A stretch of DNA of 64,000 nucleotides. It comes from DATMMS01 sp036824145 (GTDB taxonomy: Bacteria > Chloroflexota > Dormibacteria > DASZGP01). The stretch spans positions 1-64,000 of the forward strand of contig DAITAT010000001.1 of NCBI GenBank assembly GCA_036824145.1, given 5' to 3'. Positions 31,409 to 40,029 of this stretch are shown piece by piece. Below the pieces are notes generated by a model. It ran no database searches and had not been told where the DNA came from. It saw only the letters and a list, made by a program, of their open reading frames with translations. Position numbers and translations under genes: made by a program. Each line of letters opens with the position of its first letter. Positions within the stretch are counted from its first letter, which is position 1.

Positions 31409-33838
31409 CTACACCCTACGGATCAGGTCGCGCTCCATCGCCCTCATGGCGCTGTAAACAGTCGCGCGTAGCGGCGTCTCCCGGGGGATCGCCCACTCCA
31501 GCTGGCGGAGCGTGGAGTACAGCGAGCGGATGGCCTTGATGGCGTCCCCGAACTCGACCATCGGCGGCAGTGGGATCTGGTCGAGGGCGTCGCCACGGGC
31601 CCAGCGATAGGCGAAGTCGACGTAATCGCGCGATAGTGGCCGAAGCGTCTGCTCGCCGTAAGCCTCCTCCAGCTCGCTGAACTGGAAATGCAGGCTCTTG
31701 AGGCTTTGGTACAGCTCGCGAATCTCGGTCGAGGGGAATCGGTTGCGGGCGTAGGGCCCGGCCTGCCCGTTGCCCCGGCGCCCCGGCCGCCCGCGGTCCT
31801 CGGCCGCCAGTATCACCAGCACCGCGCACAGCTCGGGCGGATCGAGGTGGTCGAGCCAGCCCTGGTAAAGCGCCTCACTGAGGATGAGGCTGTTCTCGCC
31901 GTAAATCCGGCTAGCCAGCAGGCCCTTGTCGGAGGGCTTCATGCCGTAGAGGAAGCCGGCCTCCTCCAGCACCTGAATGATGCTGTGGAGGTGCCGCGTG
32001 TAGTCCTGCATGGCGGTGTCGATCTCCTCCTGGCTGCGCCGGATCTCGTCCTTGAGGGCCCAGATCTCGGCCTGCCAGGTGCGGTGCTGCTGGAGGTTGG
32101 GACAGCGACGCACCGGCGATCGCTGATGGCGGTTCTCGATCTCCACGATCTGTTTGCGCGCAACGGCCAGCTTCTCTTTGGTCAACCCCGAGTCGCCGCC
32201 ATGGTAGTGGTCGCGCTTGGCTCGGCGGACGCGGTTGCGGAGGGTGCGCAGCTGGGCCTCGTCGGCGAAGTACTGCTGCACGTCCTCGAGCCCGCATTTC
32301 TCCTTGCGCGAGGGTTTCACCGCCATCTTCTCGAGGTCTGCCAGCCGTTCCTCGAGGTTGGCCAGCTCGCGCCGCCGCTGCTTCGCCGCCTGGCGTCGCT
32401 GGAACTGTCCGAAGCAGCGCTCCATCAGCAGCTCCGCCTCTGCCAGGTCACGGTTGCGGAGCAGGTTGAGGGCCATGTTGTAGTTGGGCGCGAACTTCGA
32501 CTCCACCACCATGTCCTCGCCCATGGCGGCTTCGTAGATGACGCCGATATCCACCTCGGGGTCTTTGAGGATGACGCCGTGGCCGACCTTGTCGATGCCC
32601 CGGCGGCCGGCTCGGCCCATAAGCTGGGTCAGCTGGCCTGACGTCAGCGAGGGAAAGCCGTGGCCGTCGAACTTGGTGAACGAGGAGATCACCACCGAGC
32701 GCGCCGGCATGTGGATCCCTAGCGACAGCGTCTCGGTGGCGAAGACGACCTTGACCAGCCCCTCCTGGAAGAGCTCCTCGACCAGCTCCTTGAGGAAGGG
32801 CAGCAGCCCCGCGTGGTGGACTGAGATCCCCTGCGCCAGCATCTCGTGGTTGAGCAGGCTGCGGTAGAGGGTGGCCTCGTCCTTCTCGGTGACCGCCTTC
32901 ATCTTGTCGGCGACGAATTCCGCGATCCTCGCCTTCTCGTCGGCGCTGGTCAGGTCCAGCCCGTGCATGGCGCAGCGCTGCATCGCCTCCTCGCAGCCGC
33001 GGCGGCTGAAGATGAAGTAAATCGCGGGGAGCATCTGCTGCTGGTCCAGGCTTTCGATCACCCGGGTCAGACTGTTGGAATCGAGGTGGCGGCCCCGGGC
33101 TTCGAAGCGCCGCCCCGCCCGGGTGCTGCGGTCGAAGCGATGATCGGCGGCCACCTCGTCCTGTGCCTTGGTCAAGGTCGCCCGGACGACTTTGCCCTGT
33201 TCGTCGAACAGGGGATGGAGGCGGTTTTCCATCGCCAGCCACAGCCGCAGCTCGGTGGGACGCTTGGTCACCGAGACCACGCCCATCTTGCCGCGGTGGG
33301 TCTCCATCCAGTCGGCGACCTGCTGATAGTTGGAGATCGTTGCCGACAAGCCCACGAAATGGATCTGGGTCGGCGCCTGGATCATGACCTCCTCCCAGAC
33401 CGCGCCGCGGGGGTAATCGTCGATGTAATGGACCTCGTCGAGGATGACGTAGCGGACCTCGCGGAGTCGGTCGGGGTCGTCGTAGATCAGGTTGCGCAGG
33501 ATCTCGGTTGTCATGACCACCACCGGGGCGCTGTCATTGATAGTGTGCTCGCCGGTGATCAGGCCCACGTAGCCCTCGCCATATCGTTTCTTGAGGTCGC
33601 GGAACTTCTGGTTGCTGAGCGCCTTCAGGGGGGTTGTGTAGATGGCCTTGACGCCGTCCTCGAGGGCCTCGAAGATGGCGTAGTCGGCGACCACGGTTTT
33701 GCCCGACGACGTGGGCGCCGATACCAGGACGCCGTTGTGGGTGCCGAGTTTCTGGATCGCCTCCACCTGGAAGGGGTCCAGCTCGAAGGGAACGGTACGC
33801 CGGAAAGCGTTGAGCCGCGTACCGGTTTCAACCGACAT
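31409..33838 (-). CDS. Ski2/HelY-like DEAD/DEAH-box helicase
   Basis: 809 aa. RNA/DNA helicase of the Ski2-like superfamily 2 group that is common in Actinobacteria as HelY. Motifs: Q-like region FELDPFQVEAI, Walker A SAPTSSGKT, Ia TTPLKALSNQK, Ib LTGEH-like ITGEHTIN and MTTEILRN, II DEVH (VILDEVHYIDD), III SAT (VGLSATISN), V VVFATETLSLGIHMPA and VI QLMGRAGRRGID. A coiled arch-like insertion and winged-helix/ratchet parts fill residues about 480-809. The ATG at 33838 has GGGAG upstream; the open frame continues upstream to 35440 only as an antisense shadow of the acyl-CoA synthetase. Confidence 0.92.
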   Translation of the reverse strand: MSVETGTRLNAFRRTVPFELDPFQVEAIQKLGTHNGVLVSAPTSSGKTVVADYAIFEALEDGVKAIYTTPLKALSNQKFRDLKKRYGEGYVGLITGEHTINDSAPVVVMTTEILRNLIYDDPDRLREVRYVILDEVHYIDDYPRGAVWEEVMIQAPTQIHFVGLSATISNYQQVADWMETHRGKMGVVSVTKRPTELRLWLAMENRLHPLFDEQGKVVRATLTKAQDEVAADHRFDRSTRAGRRFEARGRHLDSNSLTRVIESLDQQQMLPAIYFIFSRRGCEEAMQRCAMHGLDLTSADEKARIAEFVADKMKAVTEKDEATLYRSLLNHEMLAQGISVHHAGLLPFLKELVEELFQEGLVKVVFATETLSLGIHMPARSVVISSFTKFDGHGFPSLTSGQLTQLMGRAGRRGIDKVGHGVILKDPEVDIGVIYEAAMGEDMVVESKFAPNYNMALNLLRNRDLAEAELLMERCFGQFQRRQAAKQRRRELANLEERLADLEKMAVKPSRKEKCGLEDVQQYFADEAQLRTLRNRVRRAKRDHYHGGDSGLTKEKLAVARKQIVEIENRHQRSPVRRCPNLQQHRTWQAEIWALKDEIRRSQEEIDTAMQDYTRHLHSIIQVLEEAGFLYGMKPSDKGLLASRIYGENSLILSEALYQGWLDHLDPPELCAVLVILAAEDRGRPGRRGNGQAGPYARNRFPSTEIRELYQSLKSLHFQFSELEEAYGEQTLRPLSRDYVDFAYRWARGDALDQIPLPPMVEFGDAIKAIRSLYSTLRQLEWAIPRETPLRATVYSAMRAMERDLIRRV

Positions 33839-33892
33839 CGCGGCGCTCCCAAAAGGCCACCAAGGGCCCGGAGTTGTCCACAGGCATTCTGC

Positions 33893-33898
33893 TATATT
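33893..33898 (+). promoter_or_regulatory. -10 element of the acyl-CoA synthetase gene
   Basis: TATATT, about 88 bases before the ATG at 33986; -35 match is poor. Confidence 0.4.
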
Positions 33899-33985
33899 GC
33901 ATCCCTTCCACACATGTCCTTGATGGGCGCCTGTTGGGACCCGGGCGAACGCGGGGTGGAGGGGTGAGGTCCAGTGGAGCTTGAC

Positions 33986-35905
33986 ATGAGCACAGACGTC
34001 ACGACGGATTTCGAAGTCGTGAGTGCCGAGGAGGGCGATAACGGCACACCGGCGCCCGACGCCGGAAGCCGGGGCCAAACGGTCGCCCCTGACTTCACCG
34101 ACATCGAGGTGACGCACCGCAGCGTCCCCGAGCTCTTCCAGACCCAGGTCACCAAGCGGGGCGCTCAGCCGGCGATGTACTTCAAGGCCTCGAACAAATG
34201 GCACCCCATCAACTGGCAGCAATACGCCGAAGGTGTCAAGCGGATTGCCGGCTTTCTTCTGAGTGAGGGTGTCAAGCACGGTGAGCGGGTCGCCATCCTG
34301 TCCCAGAACCGGCCCCAGTGGCACATCGCCGACCTCGGCATCGAGCATGTCGGAGCCACCGTGGTGGGTGTCTATCCCACCAACTCGGCAAGCCAAAGCC
34401 AGTACATCATCGACCACGCCGCGGCGCCAGTCGTCTTTGTCGAGAACCGCGATCAGCTGGGCAAGATCCTGGCGACGCGCAGCGACCTGCCGGACCTCCG
34501 GCGCGTGGTCCTGATCATTGGCGAAACCGAGCCAGGCGACGACGAATTGGTGGTCACCTGGCCCAATGCTCTGACCGCCGGTGATGCGTACAACAGCGAG
34601 CACCCGGGCGAATTTGAGGAGCGCTGGCGCGCCATCGGCCTCGACGATCTCGCCACCTTCATCTACACCTCGGGAACCACGGGGCCGCCGAAGGCGGTGA
34701 TGATCGACCACGGCAACATCCTCTGGACTGCAAGCAGCATCGAGAAGACGATCGCCCTCAGCCCGGATTCGGCCGACGATGAGGTCACCATCTCCTACCT
34801 GCCACTGGCCCACGTCGCCGAGCGGGTGGCAGGGCACATCCTGCACGTCTATATCGGCCACCGGATCTACTTCGCCGAGGACATCGCCCACCTGGCCGCC
34901 AACGTGACCGAGGTCCGGCCGACCTTCATGTTCGGGGTGCCCCGGATCTGGGAGAAATACCGGGCTGTCGTGGAGGCGCAGCTTGCCGGCGCCAGCGGAG
35001 TCAAGGGGTTGCTGGCCCGTTGGGCGATCAAGCAGGGTGCCGCCAATGTCGACAAGGCAACCCAGGGGGAGGCGCCAAGCGGCGGCTATAAGCTCGCCGA
35101 CCGCCTCGTGCTGCACAAGATCCGCATCGCGCTGGGCCTGGACCGCGCCAAGCAGCTCGTCACCGGCGCGGCGCCGATCGACCCCAACACTCTGAGGTTC
35201 TTCTGGGGCCTTGGCCTTCCGATATACGAGGTCTACGGCCAATCCGAGGACACCGGCCCCACCAGCACCGGTCGACCCGGCTACTGCCGGCTTGGGACCG
35301 TCGGGCCCGCGATGCCTGGAGTCGAGATCAAGATCGCCGAGGACGGCGAGGTCCTGGTCAAAGGCCGCAATGTCTTCCGCGGCTATTTCAAGGACGAAGC
35401 GGCCACCAGGGAGGCCCTCGACGACGAGGGCTACCTGCATTCCGGCGATCTCGGGATCCTCGAGGACGGCTTCCTGCGCATCGTCGATCGCAAGAAGGAC
35501 CTGATCATCACCGCCGGAGGCAAGAACATCTCGCCTTCGAACATTGAGGTCGCGCTCAAGCGCCTGCCCTTCGTCGGCCAGGCGGTGGCAATCGGCGACA
35601 GCCGGCCGTTCATGTCGGCGCTGCTCACGATTGACATCGAGCAGGTGGCGGCCCTGGCCAAGAAGGTTGGGGAGTCAGCCGACATCCTCAAGCTCTCGCA
35701 GAACGAGAAGGTGCGCGAGCTCTTCCAGAAAGGCGTCGACGCCGTCAACAGCAACCTCGCCAATGTCGAGAAGATCAAGAGGTTCACCGTCCTGCCCAAC
35801 GACCTGTCGCAGGACGGTGGCGAGCTCACGCCGACCCTGAAGGTCAAGCGCAAGGTCGTCAACGAGAAGTACGCCGACCAGATCCAGGCGATCTACAAGA
35901 ACTGA
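33986..35905 (+). CDS. Long-chain acyl-CoA synthetase (AMP-forming)
   Basis: 639 aa. It activates fatty acids to acyl-CoA through an acyl-AMP. Marks: P-loop-like A3 motif FIYTSGTTGPPKAVMIDHGN (about residues 225-244), A5 motif YGQSEDTGPTS, A7/A8 YLHSGDLGILEDGFLRIVDRKKD and the catalytic lysine near LKVKRKVV at the C-terminus. It is of the FadD15/ACSL bubblegum type. ATG at 33986 with GGAG upstream is used; GTG at 33974 with GAGGT is also possible. Followed by a hydroxyacid dehydrogenase. Confidence 0.93.
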   Translation: MSTDVTTDFEVVSAEEGDNGTPAPDAGSRGQTVAPDFTDIEVTHRSVPELFQTQVTKRGAQPAMYFKASNKWHPINWQQYAEGVKRIAGFLLSEGVKHGERVAILSQNRPQWHIADLGIEHVGATVVGVYPTNSASQSQYIIDHAAAPVVFVENRDQLGKILATRSDLPDLRRVVLIIGETEPGDDELVVTWPNALTAGDAYNSEHPGEFEERWRAIGLDDLATFIYTSGTTGPPKAVMIDHGNILWTASSIEKTIALSPDSADDEVTISYLPLAHVAERVAGHILHVYIGHRIYFAEDIAHLAANVTEVRPTFMFGVPRIWEKYRAVVEAQLAGASGVKGLLARWAIKQGAANVDKATQGEAPSGGYKLADRLVLHKIRIALGLDRAKQLVTGAAPIDPNTLRFFWGLGLPIYEVYGQSEDTGPTSTGRPGYCRLGTVGPAMPGVEIKIAEDGEVLVKGRNVFRGYFKDEAATREALDDEGYLHSGDLGILEDGFLRIVDRKKDLIITAGGKNISPSNIEVALKRLPFVGQAVAIGDSRPFMSALLTIDIEQVAALAKKVGESADILKLSQNEKVRELFQKGVDAVNSNLANVEKIKRFTVLPNDLSQDGGELTPTLKVKRKVVNEKYADQIQAIYKN

Positions 35906-35928
35906 CCCAGGGCTCCTCGACGCTCCGA

Positions 35929-36918
35929 TTGGCTACTGAAATGCCGGCTGAAGAGATCCTGGTGGTCTCGACCTCGCCCGCGCCGCCGGAGCTCTTCAGC
36001 GGCGCCCTGCCGGAGGGCACCCGGGTGGTCAAGGCCTCATACGACGAGCTTCTGGAGCTGGCGCCGGACGTCGACATCGTCATCGGCGACTGGTCCCAGA
36101 TCATCCACGTGGACCGCCCCGTGATCGAGCGGGCGGGGCGCTGCCGGCTGATCCAACAACCGACCGGGGGGTACGAGAACATCGACGTCGCCGCCGCCGA
36201 CGAGCATGGGATCCCAGTGGCCAACGCCGGGCCCGCCAACGCCAACGCCGTCGCCGAGCACGCGGTGATGCTGATTCTGGGCTGCCTGCGGCAGCTTCGC
36301 GAGGCCATCGCCCACGCCGAGGCCGGCGACTGGGACCAGGAGGCCTGGATCGCCAAAGACCTCGCCGACCTCTACCAGCGCACCGTTGGCGTCCTGGGCT
36401 TCGGCGCCATCGGCCAGTCGATCGCGCAGCGGCTGAAGGGCTTCGAGTGCTACACCCTTTACCACAAGCGCAGCCGGCTCGCACCCGTCGACGAGGAACG
36501 GCTGGGTGTGGCTTACGCCGAGCTGGAGCAGTTGCTTCGCCGCAGCGAGGTGCTGGTGGTGGCGCTGCCGCTGAACGCAACCACCAGGGGGATCGTGAAT
36601 GCCGAGCGGCTGGCGACCTTGCCGTCGGGCGCGATCGTGGTCAACGTCTCGCGCGGCGACATCATCGACGAGGACGCGCTGATCGCCGCCCTCCTCGCTG
36701 GTCGGCTAGGAGGTGCGGGCCTCGACGTCTTCAGCGTCGAGCCGCTGCCCGCGGGCCACAAATTTGGCGGGCTGCCCAACGTGCTTCTGACGCCGCACGT
36801 CGCCGGTGTCAGCGCCCAATCCAAACGCAACATCCTGGTCAACACCATCACCAACGTCGCCCGCGTTGCCCGCGGCGAGGCCCCGGAGTTCGTGGTCAGC
36901 AACCCACGTCCTCGCTGA
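35929..36918 (+). CDS. D-isomer-specific 2-hydroxyacid dehydrogenase
   Basis: 329 aa. NAD-dependent oxidoreductase. Nucleotide motif GVLGFGAIGQSIA (about residues 152-164); catalytic Arg in NVSRGDIID (about 244), Glu in SVEPLP and His in LTPHVAGVS. The substrate cannot be deduced; relatives include phosphoglycerate and phosphonate dehydrogenases. TTG at 35929 or ATG at 35941 may be the start; neither has a clear Shine-Dalgarno. It probably shares a transcript with the acyl-CoA synthetase. Confidence 0.88.
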   Translation: MATEMPAEEILVVSTSPAPPELFSGALPEGTRVVKASYDELLELAPDVDIVIGDWSQIIHVDRPVIERAGRCRLIQQPTGGYENIDVAAADEHGIPVANAGPANANAVAEHAVMLILGCLRQLREAIAHAEAGDWDQEAWIAKDLADLYQRTVGVLGFGAIGQSIAQRLKGFECYTLYHKRSRLAPVDEERLGVAYAELEQLLRRSEVLVVALPLNATTRGIVNAERLATLPSGAIVVNVSRGDIIDEDALIAALLAGRLGGAGLDVFSVEPLPAGHKFGGLPNVLLTPHVAGVSAQSKRNILVNTITNVARVARGEAPEFVVSNPRPR

Positions 36919-36923
36919 GGTGG

Positions 36924-37334
36924 CTACTGCGGCGCCGGGACCCCTGAGTTCAGCACGGTGGCGGCGAGCAGCACCGCAAGCACCGCGACCACGGCGCAAA
37001 CGCCGATTACAGCCAGCGGGATGCCCAGCCAGAGGATCAACAGCTGGGTGTTCCGCTGGTCCTCATCGAGGCCTTCCGGAGTCGGGCGGGAGAGGTCGAT
37101 CGAGAGCCACAGGTAGCCCATCAACAGGAAGCCGATCGCGAGCGAAACCACCCCGGTATAGATCGTCGGCAGCACCTGGAGATGCAGCAGCTTGGCCCCG
37201 GTGTTGGTCCAGATGAAGCCACAGGCGAGGCTGGCGACGATCGAGAGCAGGTAGCGGTAGAGCGTGCGCCAGAAGGTGAGCTCCAGCGGCGGTCGCTGGA
37301 CGTCGTCAGCCAGGTTCTTGGTCTCGGAAGCCAT
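36924..37334 (-). CDS. Small multi-pass membrane protein, 136 aa
   Basis: Three to four hydrophobic segments (about residues 28-45, 55-75, 100-130) with a charged loop DLSRPTPEGLDEDQRNTQ. It has no recognised family. The stop faces that of the dehydrogenase (5-base gap). On this strand TAAGCT ends five bases before the ATG, so it is probably expressed from its own leaderless transcript. Confidence 0.7.
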   Translation of the reverse strand: MASETKNLADDVQRPPLELTFWRTLYRYLLSIVASLACGFIWTNTGAKLLHLQVLPTIYTGVVSLAIGFLLMGYLWLSIDLSRPTPEGLDEDQRNTQLLILWLGIPLAVIGVCAVVAVLAVLLAATVLNSGVPAPQ

Positions 37335-37339
37335 GCCCG

Positions 37340-37345
37340 AGCTTA
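37340..37345 (-). promoter_or_regulatory. -10 element of the 36924-37334 gene
   Basis: TAAGCT on the minus strand, ending 5 bases before the ATG at 37334. Confidence 0.35.
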
Positions 37346-37370
37346 CCTGGGACTCGGACGCCTCCGTCTG

Positions 37371-37727
37371 TCAGTCGAGAGCGTCGAAAAGGGTGTTGCG
37401 CAGCTGCTCGAGCACCTCGAACTCTTCCATTGAGGGCTTGGAATTGGCGTGGACCTGGGCCGGGTACTTCATCCTCGTCACCGATTCCAACAGCACCTTG
37501 ATCTGGGACTCGCTCAGCTGCAGGCGGTAGACCGCGCGCTCACGCGCCAGCGGCGTCGGGTCGAGGGCGGGGTACGACGGCGACGGGGCCGGGTTTCGCC
37601 CGACGTGGCCGGAGATGCCGTCCGCGGGTGCCGGCTCAACTGGGGTTGTCTCTTCTTCGGGCTCGACGCGGGTCGGCCGGAACAGCTCCTCGGAGCCGAG
37701 CAGGGAGATGCGGTTGAACTTAGGCAT
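37371..37727 (-). CDS. Probable ParA partner protein, 118 aa
   Basis: No family is recognised. The N-terminus is short and basic/hydrophobic (MPKFNRISLLGSEELFRPTR), followed by an acidic/proline linker (about residues 20-55) and a C-terminal helical part (ERAVYRLQLSESQIKVLLESV ... FEVLEQLRNTLFDALD). This layout, a basic N-terminal peptide, a disordered linker and a coiled tail, is that of small ParA-activating adaptors such as McdB. Its ATG (37727) overlaps the parA stop by eight bases, so the two are translationally coupled. No parB or HTH-containing gene is near. Role as adaptor is an inference. Confidence 0.65.
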   Translation of the reverse strand: MPKFNRISLLGSEELFRPTRVEPEEETTPVEPAPADGISGHVGRNPAPSPSYPALDPTPLARERAVYRLQLSESQIKVLLESVTRMKYPAQVHANSKPSMEEFEVLEQLRNTLFDALD

Positions 37728-38487
37728 GAGTGAGAACCTCCTGGGCCAGCTGCCGGTAGGCCTTGGCCCCATCGGTGTCGCCGGCGTACTCCAGGATGGA
37801 GCGGCCGGCCGGCGGGCACTCGGCAAACCTGATGCTGTCCTTGATGAAGAAGGGGAACACCTCGTCCCCGTACGCGTGCTTTACCAGCTGCAGAACCTCC
37901 TGGCTGTGCAGGGTTCGCGACTTGTAGATCGTCGGCAGGATCCCTCCCACCTTGAGCTTGGGATTGAGCTTCTGGCGAACGCGCTCGATGCTGCGCTGCA
38001 GCTGCTGCATGCCCTTCATGCCGAAGTACTCGCACTGCAGCGGGATGATGACCTCGTCGGACGCCACCAGCGCGTTGACCGAGAGCAGGCTCAGTGATGG
38101 CGGGCAGTCGATGACGATGAAGTCATACAGGCTCTGCACCGGCTCAAGCTTGTCCTTCAGGATCTGCTCGCGCCCCATCTCGTTGATCATCTGGATCTCG
38201 GCCGCCGACAGATCGAGGTTGGCGGGGATGAAGTCGACCTTCATCAACTCGGCCCGCATGATCAGGTCGCGAGCCTGGACGTCATAGTCCATCAGCAGGT
38301 TGTAGACCGTCTTAGTGATCTCGTCGGGCCTCCGGACACCCATGTTGATGGTCAGGTGGGCCTGCGGGTCCAGGTCGACGAGGAGGACGCGCTGGCCAAG
38401 CTCCGCCAGTCCGGCGCCCAGGTTGACGCAGGTCGTGGTCTTGCCGACGCCCCCTTTCTGGTTGGCGACAGAGATGGTTTTCGCCAT
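37720..38487 (-). CDS. ParA-family ATPase (orphan)
   Basis: 255 aa. Deviant Walker A KGGVGKTTT (K11-T19) with the signature lysine, A' motif LLVDLDPQAHLT, Walker B FIVIDCPPSL. It is a dimerising ATPase that can bind DNA and place a cargo. It lacks an N-terminal HTH and has no parB, oriC or plasmid gene nearby, so it is probably not the chromosome ParA but an orphan of the MinD/McdA/PpfA kind. A TAAACT hexamer ends nine bases before the ATG, and the small partner gene follows with overlap. Confidence 0.9.
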   Translation of the reverse strand: MAKTISVANQKGGVGKTTTCVNLGAGLAELGQRVLLVDLDPQAHLTINMGVRRPDEITKTVYNLLMDYDVQARDLIMRAELMKVDFIPANLDLSAAEIQMINEMGREQILKDKLEPVQSLYDFIVIDCPPSLSLLSVNALVASDEVIIPLQCEYFGMKGMQQLQRSIERVRQKLNPKLKVGGILPTIYKSRTLHSQEVLQLVKHAYGDEVFPFFIKDSIRFAECPPAGRSILEYAGDTDGAKAYRQLAQEVLTHA

Positions 38488-38496
38488 AGACGGATG

Positions 38497-38502
38497 AGTT
38501 TA
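38497..38502 (-). promoter_or_regulatory. -10 element of the parA gene
   Basis: TAAACT on the minus strand, ending 9 bases before the ATG at 38487; no Shine-Dalgarno. Confidence 0.4.
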
Positions 38503-38541
38503 GCCTGAATTCACCTGAGCGCAGCCCAAACTCGACCTTCG

Positions 38542-38547
38542 TATACT
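38542..38547 (+). promoter_or_regulatory. -10 element of the 38554 gene
   Basis: TATACT, one mismatch from the perfect TATAAT, ending 6 bases before GTG at 38554. The clearest leaderless example on this strand. Confidence 0.6.
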
Positions 38548-38553
38548 CGCCCT

Positions 38554-39279
38554 GTGTTCGTGCTGCCGGCGCTGACCACCCTCATCAGCCTGGGTTTTGC
38601 CGCCCAGGTCCTCAACCAGTACCGGGCGCGGGGCAGGACGCATCAGCTCGCCTGGGGACTGGCGCTGGTGTTCTATGCGGTTGGCGCTTTCGCTGAGGTG
38701 ATGGGCTCGCTGTCCGGTTGGACTGAGATCGATTTCCGGATCTATTACCTCTTCGGAGCCATCCTGCTGGTGCCCTGGCTGGCAATGGGAACGGCCGAGC
38801 TGCTGCTGCAGCAGCCCAGGACGCACTGGGCTCGTTGGGCCTTCCGGGTATTTGTCGGCCTGACCACGGTGGCCGGGTTGGTGGCGATCGTGGCCGCTGT
38901 GCTCCACGCCAGCTTCATCAACGGCACTCAAATCCCGGACAACTGCGCGATGTACTGTCCACACGAGCACGGCTACGCTTTCGGCAACATCCTGGCGGTG
39001 ATTGCAGCGGCGGCCGGCAACTCCATCGGCACCGTCGTGCTCGCCGGGGGCGCGGCGTACTCCGCCTACCGGACGTGGCGCGCCGGGCAGCCGAGGAATC
39101 TCACCCTCGGGAACATCCTGATCCTGGCCGGAGCCCTGGTGGTGGCCGGCATCGCAACGCTCACCCGCCTGGGTTATTACGAGCTCTTCTATGCTTCCCA
39201 GGCGGTTGGGGTGGCCATAATCTTCGCCGGCTTCCGGGTCATCGCCTCGGCCGCCCAGACCCGATCCCAACTGGCCTAG
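38554..39279 (+). CDS. Seven-helix membrane protein, 241 aa
   Basis: About seven hydrophobic segments with few polar residues. It starts MFVLPALTTLISLGFAAQVL. An outer loop holds a cysteine pair and histidines (NCAMYCPHEHGYAFG, about residues 129-143), which could bind a metal. Not recognised as a known family; it is not a rhodopsin since the Schiff-base lysine is absent. Divergent from parA and followed by the CvpA-like gene. Confidence 0.7.
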   Translation: MFVLPALTTLISLGFAAQVLNQYRARGRTHQLAWGLALVFYAVGAFAEVMGSLSGWTEIDFRIYYLFGAILLVPWLAMGTAELLLQQPRTHWARWAFRVFVGLTTVAGLVAIVAAVLHASFINGTQIPDNCAMYCPHEHGYAFGNILAVIAAAAGNSIGTVVLAGGAAYSAYRTWRAGQPRNLTLGNILILAGALVVAGIATLTRLGYYELFYASQAVGVAIIFAGFRVIASAAQTRSQLA

Positions 39280-39316
39280 TGCGGCCGCGCCGGCTGCCCC
39301 AGAGCCCGGCTCGCTC

Positions 39317-39994
39317 GTGATCATCGACCTCGTCATCATCCTGATCCTTCTCGGGGGGGTATACATCGGCATCAGCCGTGGCCTGATCGGGCCGCTGGTG
39401 GCCGAGGGCGCCTTCCTGGTCTCGCTCTACCTGGTCCTGCACCTCCACGGGTTCTTCGACTCGGCTTTGCCTTTTGGTTTCATCCGCACGGGCGTAAGCA
39501 TCTTGCTGGTCCTCGTGCTCACGTTCGCCCTGCGCCTGCTGGCCCGCCCGGTGGTGATGTTCTGGAAGATGATTCCGCCGTTGAAGACCATCGACGCACC
39601 GCTGGGCGCCGCGGTGCACGCGCTGGCGGCCTTCGTCCTGGTTTACCTGACCCTTGGCGTGATCCTGGACTTCGATCGCAATGTCTACCCGCTTCTCAAG
39701 ACAGGCGTGGCCACCGCCGAGCAGATCGAGACGTATCGCCAGGCCGTGCAGGGCCAACCGTTGCTCAAGGGCTTCGTCGACGACGCCAGGCTCAAGCAGC
39801 TGGTCCAGCAAGCCGGCCCCAACCCATTGCCGATGCAGCAGGTCCGGCAGGTCGAGGGATTTCTGAACTTCTACGACAACAACATTCGGGGGCCGCTGTT
39901 GACCTCACAGACGGCGCCACTAGTCAACCGGCTGGGAGCCCAGCTGCCGCTGGTCGGGCACCCGAGGCCGTACCTCGCCGGGGCCAAGACTTGA
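39317..39994 (+). CDS. CvpA-family membrane protein
   Basis: 225 aa. Four hydrophobic segments (about residues 3-20, 27-45, 60-78, 97-118) followed by a soluble C-terminal part (about 105 residues). The opening MIIDLVIILILLGGVYIGISRGLIGPL is the CvpA pattern (D-x-x-I/L..G...G..RG). CvpA-type proteins affect membrane integrity; the soluble tail is longer than in E. coli CvpA, as in the MarP-like group, but no protease triad is seen. GTG start at 39317 without a Shine-Dalgarno. Confidence 0.7.
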   Translation: MIIDLVIILILLGGVYIGISRGLIGPLVAEGAFLVSLYLVLHLHGFFDSALPFGFIRTGVSILLVLVLTFALRLLARPVVMFWKMIPPLKTIDAPLGAAVHALAAFVLVYLTLGVILDFDRNVYPLLKTGVATAEQIETYRQAVQGQPLLKGFVDDARLKQLVQQAGPNPLPMQQVRQVEGFLNFYDNNIRGPLLTSQTAPLVNRLGAQLPLVGHPRPYLAGAKT

Positions 39995-40019
39995 CGACAG
40001 ACCGTGACCACTAGATATA
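39991..40019 (+). promoter_or_regulatory. Promoter of the acyl-CoA dehydrogenase gene
   Basis: TTGACG (39991-39996), 17-base spacer, GATATA (40014-40019, within TAGATATAT); GTG start 10 bases on, so the leader is only a few bases. Confidence 0.55.
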
Positions 40020-40029
40020 TGGTGTTGCC

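Noticed and set aside
33874..33882. TTGTCCACA, a perfect actinobacterial-type DnaA box between the helicase and acyl-CoA synthetase genes
   Set aside because: A single 9-mer is expected by chance in 64 kb, and no cluster of boxes, dnaA or AT-rich element is present, so it is not an origin.
33839..35440. Upstream extension of the helicase frame to 1343 aa on the minus strand
   Set aside because: It is antisense to the complete acyl-CoA synthetase gene; the helicase motifs begin after 33838, where a ribosome site and ATG are found.
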